DNA of 33,016 bases, from assembly GCA_014728145.1 (NCBI GenBank), contig WJMC01000206.1, positions 1-33,016 of the forward strand, in the 5' to 3' direction. Below, one piece after another: positions 1 to 8,392 of the stretch (positions are counted from its first letter, which is position 1; each line of letters opens with the position of its first letter). Under the pieces are notes generated by a model. It was given only the letters and a program-made list of their open reading frames with translations. It searched no databases and had not been told where the DNA came from. The DNA comes from Candidatus Zixiibacteriota bacterium. Its GTDB lineage: Bacteria; Zixibacteria; MSB-5A5; JAABVY01. A program made the position numbers and the translations under genes.

Positions 1-1779
1 AGAGCCGGGATATTTCTCGAGCACTCTCTCCCACATCTCTATCGCCTGCTCATAATCGCCTTCGCCAAAACTCTTGAGACCGTCGAGATAATACTGCCAG
101 TATTCTTCATCCTGACGGATTTCTTCAATGGCGACCGGTGGAACCGCTTTCTCCTCGCTCATCCTGCGCAGGTAATCGGCGGCGGTTTTATTGTCCGGAT
201 GATCTTCCAGAATATCCTCGAATTCCTGTTTAGCTTGCGTCGAATCGCCCTCCTCCAAAAGTTCTACCGCCTGGTCGATTTTCTGCGCCAAAAGCATCCG
301 CTGTTTCGCCTGGCCGATTTTGCGCCGTACGGCCGGGCTGTCAGGCCTGATTTCAAGCGCTTCGGTATATGATACAATCGCGTCGGCATAATCTTCCGCA
401 TTCAATCGACGATCGCCGCGATTGACCAGGCTCCGGAAGCGTTGTTCGAAATGAGTCTCGATATCTTCCAGACGTTGTTGCGCGTGGTTGCTGGTTGAAT
501 CGAGTTCGAGAAGCTTATTGTATTCCAGGCGGGCATTATCATACTCGCCCGTGGCAAACAGTGAATCCGCGCTCCGGCGATGTTTTTCGAGGAGCTGATC
601 GTATGCCTTCTCGCCTGCCCTGGTGTCGATTTCGGCCTGCTCCAGTTCCCTGACGATCTCACCAATTTCATTGAGCCGGACAATCGCATGCTGATTGTCC
701 TCCTCATAGGCCAGCACCTGGTTATAGTATGCCGCGGCTGAATCCCAGTTTTCTGATTTGAAAAAGCTGTCGGCGCGTTCGGTAAGGTTTTCGATTCTTT
801 GCCTGCGGGACTCTTCAGCGCGACGCTGTTCCGCCTCTCTCTGTTTACGGATCCTGTCCTGCTTTTGCTGATCGATCGTAGGTCCGAAAAAGAAGGTCAG
901 GCCGAACCTGTGCGTCCCGTCCAGTTCAGCGTGGGCCTTGTAAGCATAGTCGAATTCAATCATACGATAACGCAGACCGGCACCAAAAGTCATCTCGCTT
1001 CGGTCGTAACCTCCCCGCAAAAAAAATAAATCGGAAATCCCCAGTTCGGTACCGGCATGAATCTTGGTCTTGACTTTTTCAGTCTTGTCGATATCTCCCG
1101 CAAGAATCAGGCTGATCGTTCGAGACGGCTTCAGTTTTATTGCCGCCCCGGCTTTGATATTGTACGGCAGAGATTCTCCTCCGCCACCCATGCTGAACTC
1201 GCCGGAAAGCAGATCCTGCGCGTTCACCCCCAAAAAGAGAAAGTCTCCGAAGCGCGTCATCAATCCGACATCGAACGATCCCGAGGATGCGTTATAATCT
1301 GCCAGCGATTGATCCAGGTACTTGAAATTCATCCCCAGCGACAAGCTACTGAAAAGCCTGAGACCATAGGAAAACCAGTACTGCCCGGTCCTGTAATCCT
1401 CGCTTGAGAGCACTCCCAGGCGATCGCGAAAAACCACGTTGTCGGTTTTTAGAAGCATCCCGGAAACTGCAAACGTACCCAGGTTGAGTGTCGGCCATGA
1501 GGCTGATGCAAACATGAAATCAGTGCCTTCGAACAGGGAAGCCTGAAACAATGTCAGTTCACGATACTGCAGAAAACCAAGTCCGGCAGGATTGTAGTAA
1601 ACCGCGGAGCCATCGGACCCAAAACCGGCATAAGTTCCCCCCATACCGAGCGGTCGTCCGCCTCCTCCAAGTATGAAAAGCGATTCACGACCGGAAGTAT
1701 AATCCTGCGCATCCAAACATGAAATCGCAATACAAACCAGGAACAACACCAGACAGACTTTTTTTAAAATACCAGACAT
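1..1779 (-). CDS. PorV/PorQ-like outer-membrane barrel fused to TPR repeats (C-terminus beyond the window)
   Basis: The frame is open from an ATG at 1779 to the left edge, giving 593 residues with no stop, so the C-terminus is missing. Residues 1-24 are a signal peptide ending LDA-Q. Residues 25-300 are rich in alternating aromatic and small residues and begin with the family signature GRPLGMGGTYAGFGSDGSAV followed by YYNPAGL, typical of UPF0164/PorV-type barrels. A charged helical linker (about 303-330, RIRKQREAEQRR) leads into at least four TPR-like units (about 330-593). Its ATG directly follows the TAG of the upstream surface protein with no spacer, so the two are surely co-transcribed and probably translationally coupled. 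In type IX secretion PorV shuttles tailed substrates; that role here is inference. The TPR fusion is unusual for PorV and suggests a periplasmic docking part. Confidence 0.8.
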   Translation of the reverse strand, partial: MSGILKKVCLVLFLVCIAISCLDAQDYTSGRESLFILGGGGRPLGMGGTYAGFGSDGSAVYYNPAGLGFLQYRELTLFQASLFEGTDFMFASASWPTLNLGTFAVSGMLLKTDNVVFRDRLGVLSSEDYRTGQYWFSYGLRLFSSLSLGMNFKYLDQSLADYNASSGSFDVGLMTRFGDFLFLGVNAQDLLSGEFSMGGGGESLPYNIKAGAAIKLKPSRTISLILAGDIDKTEKVKTKIHAGTELGISDLFFLRGGYDRSEMTFGAGLRYRMIEFDYAYKAHAELDGTHRFGLTFFFGPTIDQQKQDRIRKQREAEQRRAEESRRQRIENLTERADSFFKSENWDSAAAYYNQVLAYEEDNQHAIVRLNEIGEIVRELEQAEIDTRAGEKAYDQLLEKHRRSADSLFATGEYDNARLEYNKLLELDSTSNHAQQRLEDIETHFEQRFRSLVNRGDRRLNAEDYADAIVSYTEALEIRPDSPAVRRKIGQAKQRMLLAQKIDQAVELLEEGDSTQAKQEFEDILEDHPDNKTAADYLRRMSEEKAVPPVAIEEIRQDEEYWQYYLDGLKSFGEGDYEQAIEMWERVLEKYPGS

Positions 1780-4700
1780 CTATTTTACCACCGCGATTTT
1801 TGTACGGGCCTCGCCACCTGAATATTTCAGAACCGCAATATAGACACCTTCCAGAACCCTGACTCCGTCACCGTTGACACCTTCCCAGTAAAACTGATTG
1901 ATCCTTCCCCCCAGTGCTCCCGATGATCCGGCCGGTATAGCCAGAGAGTAAACAGATTCACCGGTTAGCGTATAAATATCGAACTTAACATCACTTTCGA
2001 TTGGGAGGAAATATACAATCGAAGTCGTTTCGGTTTCCGGGTCAAACGGATTGGGAAAGTTGTAAAATGAATTCTCGAAATCATCCGGCACAGCCCCGTA
2101 GCTCTTCTCGACAGCGAGCGGCTGGCCGTCGTAACCGGTCAGACGAAGCCTGTTGCCGACATTGCCGAATGTATAATCATAAGTTTTTATGAGCGAAGTG
2201 TCGGTTGAAATCGCGAAGTTCTCCAATGTGGCCTGATTGGAAACCACCAGCCTGAGGTCGAGCAACGCTTCGTCTTCCTCGGAAAAGATAACATCTGTAC
2301 CAAAATTGAAGCTCATCCGGTTGCCCTCGAAAACAGCCTCATAGCTTTCACCATCGAAATCGATTATACCGGACAAGAATTGCCCCTCGATATCAATCGC
2401 CCCAGTACGATCGGCAAATTCAAACGTCATATCAGTCAGAACCGCCCGCGCATTGTCGCGTCCCTCACGAGTGGTCAGACGGACTTCCATCACCTCCAGG
2501 GTCTGTCCCGGATAGACCAAATCGTAAGCTCCAAATGAATGCCTGAAAACCGCGGTTGGCAGTTCTTCTCTAACTTCAACCGCCAATGTATCCGCCTGCT
2601 TCGTCACAAGTGCGGTCTGCTCTGTATTAAGATCATCCGGTGTGGAAACTATATCCACAATCAATTCGGAAACCTGGGCGTTGTCGGGACATACGACATC
2701 CCATCTGAGAGGGGTTCCCACCTCGAATACCACCGTCAGGTCATCATCGGAAGTAAAACCGGAAGGCAGATACAGTTCCGCCATCCCCAGGTCAGCCTCC
2801 GCCTGTCCAAGGTTATTAAATTCAGCCGTAAGCACAAACTCCTGGCGCGTTCCCATAACACCATCGAGCGCGTCGGCCGGTGAACTGATCCGGAGATCGG
2901 GATCGATCAGGGCCGGGCTCTGAACCGTGATCACCAGGCTGTTATTTTCGGATGATATAACTGAGGCCGGTTCACCGGTCGTCTGGCCGGTAGCTCTCAC
3001 TATCTCGGCTCGCAGAATCTCGACCGCAACAGGCTGTTCGGCGCCATCCAGCCAGATCCGGACCGAGTCGATTGCATTTACATCCAGGCTTTCCAGAAGG
3101 ACCGAATCAGTTGTTACCTGGCTCTGCCCGGCACTCAGCCTGACCCATACATCGGTCAGGACTTCCGAACCCAGATTCGCCAACAGCACGTAAACACTGA
3201 AAGTCTGCCCGGTGTTGACGTAAGGAGCATTGCGGGCGTCATTGCGCATACCGGCGATCTGAACAGCTCCTCCTTCGAGGATATCCACGAGGTTATCGCC
3301 CAGTTCGAGCTGGAAGTTTTCGATCCTGTGGTTGGCAATCCCCTCGAGCACCAGGCTCAGTGAATTGTCTCCACTCGGAAAATCGGTGGGTACACGATCG
3401 GGCTCGAATACCAGCAGGTTCTGTCCCGTGTTCAGGGTGTCGTCTTCGACTGCCGGCACGAATCGGACTTTGCGTCCCGCGGAACTGAGCTCGAGATAGC
3501 TGTCATCCCTGCTCAGAATCAAAGATGCCTGGCCGTTGTTTTGAAGGGTCAACTCGAACTCAGCAGGTGCTCCCCTGAATATTTCAATCGGAGCCAGGCT
3601 GCCGGCTAGATACTCAAACTCTGGCGGGGTTTGGACAGTGACTGAATCGGTTAACGCCAGCGTCTCGCTGTATGCGGAACTTCCCTGCAAGCCTGATAGT
3701 GTTAGATATAACTGATATTTTCCCGACTCGAAACCGGTCGGCACCGAAAGCGCTTCAAAAAACAGGTTGACCGCTTCTCCCGATGTCGGCAGGAAGGTGG
3801 GAACATCCAGTTGCGCGTTGACAGTATGTGTACCGTCGGAAAGTGAGAGGAAACTCTCGGTATTGAGACTGATGACATTTTCACCCAGGTTTTTGAGCTG
3901 TAAGTTGAAATCATAATCTCTTCCACGGGTTAGGCGCTGTAAATTCAATGAACCTTCAACATAGGTTGCCTCCTGCTGACTGAGCACCCTCAGTGAATCG
4001 AGAAACCCGGATTCCCCGGAAACCGCCTGCTGGTCGTAAAATCCCGTGTAGGAAGCTTTGAACAAGGTCATCTGGTTTGCCCATGTGAACGGCAGTGTGC
4101 TGTATAGATCATAAGAACGCGAACTGTTGCCACCGATTGTATCAGGCAGTTCAGGACGAATGCTGTCGATAATCAAACTGCCCTGCGTGGTCTCTAATGT
4201 CAATCCATCCAGCGCCATATTGAGACTGCCGTAGTTCGCGAGAGTGACCGTAGCTACAAACTGATCTCCACGGTAAAGCGCTTCCGAGGAGAGGCTGATC
4301 CGTTCGATCGCAGTCGAGGTAAATTCGATTGTTTCGCTGGTTCCTTCCACTCCGGATTTACTGACTGCTTTGAATTTGAGGAAACGATCCGGTCCCGAAT
4401 AGGCTATATCGAAACGTGTCAAATCACAGATACCGTTTTCGAAGGCATCCTCGGCATAGATGCTGTCGTTGACGATAGATCCATTACCCAGAGCGCTGAT
4501 TACTACCGTATCGAGCGAAGCATCGAAATCAAGAGCGACATTGCCATACTGATCGAGCGCTGTCAATTGAGCGGTCCCTCCGAATGGCGACCCTACCACC
4601 TGGGGGGTGGCAAGCTCAAAGTCGAAAGATTCCGCTGGACTTCCGGCGACTTTTATCGGACCGATCGTACGGCTGATCGTGTCGTACTGCAGGTTAAAAC

Positions 4701-6090
4701 TAACCTGTTCACTGGCGACCAGTTTCTGCACTGCCGTGCCGTTTCCATTCGCGATTGTGATCGGGTTGATCGACGGAGCTGAACCATCGGGTGCGGTGCC
4801 GTCACCGGCCAGGCTGACCTGCATTACACCCTCGAGCAGGTTGCCGGAGGCATCGCGCAAATTCGAAACCGAGATATTGAACTGCTGACCGGCCCGTACC
4901 GAATCGGGCCAGATTGTATTGAAGTCCGCAGCCAGATCGGGCAAAACTTCGATATAAGCGGTATCCCGGCCATCATCGCTGGAAACCACATACAGTTTCT
5001 GAACTCCAGCGGTATTGAACACAAATTGCTCACCCGGAAATCTCCTCTGGCCCTGGTCATCTACCAGGAACTGGTACCTGAAAGTCGGATTATAATACAG
5101 TTCCGCCAAAGGATCGGAGCTTTCAAACCAGGCCTGCCCGAAATACTTTTCAATCGTGTTGTCATAACGATCAAATATCCGGATCAACACCGAATCGGAC
5201 AACTGCTTGCCGGCTACAACCTGCTCCTGCTCCACGGTCATATGAATCCGGTCGAAATCTCCAGCGAACACAAACACACCGACGCTGTCGAGGATCATAT
5301 CGAGCTGGTAGCGAATCCATGTGAGACCTCGAAAGCGTCCCAGGAAAAGACCATCTTCGGTAAGAACACCACCCTTGTATTCCCCCATGCTCCACTCGAC
5401 ATCACAATCGAGTGAGTTCTCCAGGCTATCGAAACATACAGCGCTGAACTGAATCATCTCGCCAGCCTGGATCTGCTGGTTGGTGCCGGGTGAAATAGCG
5501 AAACTGTCAAGCGGACCCGGTTCGAGAGTGAACTCCTGAGAGACTGTCGGTCCGGTAATCAGTCGACCGGTCGAATCCAAAACCGCCAGAGCGATCTGGT
5601 AATCCCCCGCGACCGAGGAATTGATCAGATCGGGGAAAATCAGCCTGATCTGCGACCCGAGATAGGGAGTCGTCCCGAGAGTGTCCAGAAACAACTGATA
5701 AGTCTGTCCGTTGATCGAGGCTGAATCGATCGCAAAATCAATATTGCCCTCATCGTTGTCGCCATAAGTCGCGCTGAACAGTCCCCCGGTCTGGAAACCC
5801 TCCGGGAAGGTAACCAGAAATGATCCCCCGGGCACAACCACACTATCGAGCTGGTTGAAGCTGATGGTATGAATATCGGCTACACCGACCTCGGATAATG
5901 TCAGGCTGTCCTTTAAGTTTTCTATATAATCGCTTGTATTTCTTGGCATTAACCTGCCTGTCACGAGATCATCATAAGCTTTCAAGGATAATGCCTGATC
6001 TTGATAGATGATCTCGGATCGGAGCGTCCCCGAAAACAGGATCGAGAACAAGGCCAGAAAAGCCGCAACAGCCGATGTAACACTTTTCAT
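1780..6090 (-). CDS. Very large secreted Ig/CARDB-like protein with C-terminal FlgD-like sorting tail
   Basis: About 1436 residues. I start at the ATG at 6090; an in-frame TTG at 6099 adds only three residues. A signal peptide (MKSVTSAVAAFLALFSILFS) is followed by a long all-beta region with no catalytic motif. Its middle and C-terminal halves contain repeated CARDB-like segments of the type 'lNNGqasL...' and 'vlLANLGsEvl...', spaced roughly 110-130 residues apart, mixed with Ig-like segments. The last 90 residues carry FPNPFDPETE, then YTLTGE and GVYIAVLKYSGG, which fit FlgD-Ig/secretion-tail domains. It probably acts outside the cell as an adhesin or structural surface protein; no ligand can be inferred. 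The next gene encodes a PorV-like barrel, which fits a substrate/transporter-partner arrangement. The start has only a weak GGA Shine-Dalgarno. Confidence 0.8.
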   Translation of the reverse strand: MKSVTSAVAAFLALFSILFSGTLRSEIIYQDQALSLKAYDDLVTGRLMPRNTSDYIENLKDSLTLSEVGVADIHTISFNQLDSVVVPGGSFLVTFPEGFQTGGLFSATYGDNDEGNIDFAIDSASINGQTYQLFLDTLGTTPYLGSQIRLIFPDLINSSVAGDYQIALAVLDSTGRLITGPTVSQEFTLEPGPLDSFAISPGTNQQIQAGEMIQFSAVCFDSLENSLDCDVEWSMGEYKGGVLTEDGLFLGRFRGLTWIRYQLDMILDSVGVFVFAGDFDRIHMTVEQEQVVAGKQLSDSVLIRIFDRYDNTIEKYFGQAWFESSDPLAELYYNPTFRYQFLVDDQGQRRFPGEQFVFNTAGVQKLYVVSSDDGRDTAYIEVLPDLAADFNTIWPDSVRAGQQFNISVSNLRDASGNLLEGVMQVSLAGDGTAPDGSAPSINPITIANGNGTAVQKLVASEQVSFNLQYDTISRTIGPIKVAGSPAESFDFELATPQVVGSPFGGTAQLTALDQYGNVALDFDASLDTVVISALGNGSIVNDSIYAEDAFENGICDLTRFDIAYSGPDRFLKFKAVSKSGVEGTSETIEFTSTAIERISLSSEALYRGDQFVATVTLANYGSLNMALDGLTLETTQGSLIIDSIRPELPDTIGGNSSRSYDLYSTLPFTWANQMTLFKASYTGFYDQQAVSGESGFLDSLRVLSQQEATYVEGSLNLQRLTRGRDYDFNLQLKNLGENVISLNTESFLSLSDGTHTVNAQLDVPTFLPTSGEAVNLFFEALSVPTGFESGKYQLYLTLSGLQGSSAYSETLALTDSVTVQTPPEFEYLAGSLAPIEIFRGAPAEFELTLQNNGQASLILSRDDSYLELSSAGRKVRFVPAVEDDTLNTGQNLLVFEPDRVPTDFPSGDNSLSLVLEGIANHRIENFQLELGDNLVDILEGGAVQIAGMRNDARNAPYVNTGQTFSVYVLLANLGSEVLTDVWVRLSAGQSQVTTDSVLLESLDVNAIDSVRIWLDGAEQPVAVEILRAEIVRATGQTTGEPASVISSENNSLVITVQSPALIDPDLRISSPADALDGVMGTRQEFVLTAEFNNLGQAEADLGMAELYLPSGFTSDDDLTVVFEVGTPLRWDVVCPDNAQVSELIVDIVSTPDDLNTEQTALVTKQADTLAVEVREELPTAVFRHSFGAYDLVYPGQTLEVMEVRLTTREGRDNARAVLTDMTFEFADRTGAIDIEGQFLSGIIDFDGESYEAVFEGNRMSFNFGTDVIFSEEDEALLDLRLVVSNQATLENFAISTDTSLIKTYDYTFGNVGNRLRLTGYDGQPLAVEKSYGAVPDDFENSFYNFPNPFDPETETTSIVYFLPIESDVKFDIYTLTGESVYSLAIPAGSSGALGGRINQFYWEGVNGDGVRVLEGVYIAVLKYSGGEARTKIAVVK

Positions 6091-6159
6091 TAGTTCCAAT
6101 ACACCAATATGTTACGCCTACCAGGAAATTTACACATTAAGGCAGGCAGAAGTCGATAA

Positions 6160-6188
6160 ATTATATTAACAAGTTATCCTCTTGTCAA
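6160..6188 (-). promoter_or_regulatory. Consensus sigma-70-type promoter for the surface-protein operon
   Basis: Reading the minus strand, TTGACA (6188-6183) and TATAAT (6165-6160) are separated by exactly 17 nt, a perfect match to the vegetative consensus. The predicted start near 6153 gives a leader of about 60 nt before the ATG at 6090. Strength and use are inferred. Confidence 0.75.
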
Positions 6189-6300
6189 ACAAATAATTAT
6201 AATGTTTGCCACGAAGCTGAAGTAATTCCGGAACAAGAAGATGATAATTGTTAAAAAATATACGCAGTTGAGTCGTATGTAGTCAAGTTATTTGTGAAGT

Positions 6301-8379
6301 TTAAGAAGAGCTCTGTTCTGCGGGAAGCGTATCCGCCGAAACATATTTATGCGAGGGATTGACCTGCAAGGCCTTGATCATTTCAGCCACCTGGTTTTCC
6401 TCGAGAGGTTTGCCGAGGTAGGCATGAACGCAGTCGATACGGTCAATATGGTAATCGGGGCGATCCATAGCAGGACCCATAAGGCAGATTCTGAGCCCGG
6501 GATTTTCCGAGTAAAGCCGTTCGCAGAAATCGAGTGGAAGTCCCTCGACACTGTCCTGATCGACTATCACCAGGTCCGGGGCGAAGGAGTTGAGCTTTGC
6601 CGTAACTTGTTGCGCCTCTTTAAATCCTTTCACATTAAACCCGAGCTTTCGGCAGATATCCGCCAGCAGGTTGCGGTGGATGCAATTGGAATCGAGTATC
6701 ATCACATTTTCGATTTTGATCACAGCGCTTTGCTCCTGTTCGATTTTCATCTTCTCCAAGGGAAGCGAAATTGTCAGGATAAGTCCGCCCGATTTTGAAT
6801 TTTTGAAATCGAGACGCCCGTTGTGATGGTTTATTATTTCGCGAGCGACATACAGCCCCAGGCCGGAACCGAATTCTTTAGTGGTACGAAACGGCACGAA
6901 GAAAGACTCTGAATCAATTTTTGATATTCCGTCACCACTGTCTTCAATTTTGATTTCCACCAGATCGTAGCTGTTTTTGGCGCTGATCTTAACCGCTCCG
7001 CCATCCTCGGTCTGTGCCTCAACCGCGTTCATGATAAGGTTAATAAAAGCCTCCCGCAACATACCTTTAGAGCCGGAAAATGTAATCGACTCATCTACCT
7101 CGTATGCAAATTCGACATGACCGCGACCGATCGCTTCCCAGCGCGGCAGGCAGAGGTTGAAGATACTTTCCAGAAAATCTTTAAGACGGATATGCTCTAT
7201 TTCCGTGTCCTCCCGCATACGTGAAAATGACTGTAACATGGCGATCTGTTCGGACGACGATGTGGTCGCTCTGAGGATCAGTTCGATACTCTTTTTGAGC
7301 TTGGGATCATCGGAGACTTTATCGAGTGTATGCATCAGTATCTGTGAGCGTCCCATAATCAAAGCCAGATGATTATTGATGGCGTGCATGATACCGCGGG
7401 CTATTTCCACGAAATTGCGGCTCTTTTCCAGTCGCCATACATTTTTACGGAAAAAACTGAAGCTGTGGCTCAAGGCGCGAAGTTCCTGGAAGCTTCGAAT
7501 CGAAACCAGCGCTCGTCCCACCAGGGCGCAGATCTGCTTCAGCTTCTGTAAATCATTTTCCGTATAAACATTATCAGCAAGCGAACCGATATTCAGGCTG
7601 GCCAGCGGTTGCCCCATCTCTATAATCGGACAGGTCACGAATGTCTTGTAACCTTTGCGGGCCAGTTGCTGGGTGATGATACCGTGACCGAGATTGCCTT
7701 TACTGAGGCTGTAAATTTGAGCCTCCGGCTCTATATGATTTCTGGCGATACTGCTCTGGTCGGTTCTGATTATTTGCTTTTTGAAATCAAAATTGTCACT
7801 TTCGCGCTCGTATTCAGCCTCGAGGCAAAAAGATTCAATCTCCGGCCTGAAGGAGACCAGCGATACGCGGTCATACGGGACAACATTTTTGAGTTCCTTC
7901 ACCAACCCTTTAAATATTTCCCGCAGGTCGACAGTGCCGCAAATCAGGCGGTTAAGATTATCAATAGTAGTCAGCAGATTTAGCCGATCATTTTTATGAC
8001 CTGCCAGGATATTTGTCAATTCACGGATTTGAAGATTGAGCCCGTTTAAAAGCTGGTTATCGGACTTCGATCCGGTTCGTTCGAACTCCAGGCAGAGATC
8101 TTGTCCGTAAATCTCGAAAACCAGCAGGTCATCTCTTTTACTGTCAGCGCTCAAGCGCTTATGATAATCCGTCCCGTTCAACAGCACGATTTCGAGATCC
8201 AGGCCAGAGGCTTCCAGTTCCCTGCATAAAGCCGGCCGTTCCTCAGAATCCACGCAGAGTATGCGGGGGTACTGGCCGGAAATTCGTTTCATTTCGGCAA
8301 ATATCGCGGGGATTTGCTTCCTGCACTTAGTTTTTTCAGAGACTTTTTGCTGTTCGGTATTCGGCTTAATATTAGACAT
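6301..8379 (-). CDS. Soluble GAF-domain hybrid sensor histidine kinase with C-terminal receiver
   Basis: 692 residues with no membrane segment. An N-terminal stretch (38-100) looks like the start of a receiver fold (RILCVDSEERPALCRELE) but lacks its later motifs. A GAF domain spans about 135-295. The HisKA box GIMHAINNHLALIMG places the phospho-acceptor at H332. The HATPase shows N-box NLIMNAVEA (N451), G1 DSGDGI (480-485) and G2 GSGLGL (504-509), so kinase activity is expected. A C-terminal receiver (about 556-672) keeps the phospho-acceptor D607 and K657 but has only one acidic residue (D563) where two are usual. The ATG lies 13 nt after the stop of the membrane GAF gene and has no clear Shine-Dalgarno, suggesting translational coupling. 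It likely autophosphorylates at H332 and passes phosphate to its own receiver or to a partner not seen here. Confidence 0.85.
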   Translation of the reverse strand: MSNIKPNTEQQKVSEKTKCRKQIPAIFAEMKRISGQYPRILCVDSEERPALCRELEASGLDLEIVLLNGTDYHKRLSADSKRDDLLVFEIYGQDLCLEFERTGSKSDNQLLNGLNLQIRELTNILAGHKNDRLNLLTTIDNLNRLICGTVDLREIFKGLVKELKNVVPYDRVSLVSFRPEIESFCLEAEYERESDNFDFKKQIIRTDQSSIARNHIEPEAQIYSLSKGNLGHGIITQQLARKGYKTFVTCPIIEMGQPLASLNIGSLADNVYTENDLQKLKQICALVGRALVSIRSFQELRALSHSFSFFRKNVWRLEKSRNFVEIARGIMHAINNHLALIMGRSQILMHTLDKVSDDPKLKKSIELILRATTSSSEQIAMLQSFSRMREDTEIEHIRLKDFLESIFNLCLPRWEAIGRGHVEFAYEVDESITFSGSKGMLREAFINLIMNAVEAQTEDGGAVKISAKNSYDLVEIKIEDSGDGISKIDSESFFVPFRTTKEFGSGLGLYVAREIINHHNGRLDFKNSKSGGLILTISLPLEKMKIEQEQSAVIKIENVMILDSNCIHRNLLADICRKLGFNVKGFKEAQQVTAKLNSFAPDLVIVDQDSVEGLPLDFCERLYSENPGLRICLMGPAMDRPDYHIDRIDCVHAYLGKPLEENQVAEMIKALQVNPSHKYVSADTLPAEQSSS

Positions 8380-8392
8380 ATTGAATACAGCT

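Noticed and set aside
5026-5415. 129-residue open frame on the plus strand
   Set aside because: Antisense shadow of the large secreted protein; no family sequence and no promoter.
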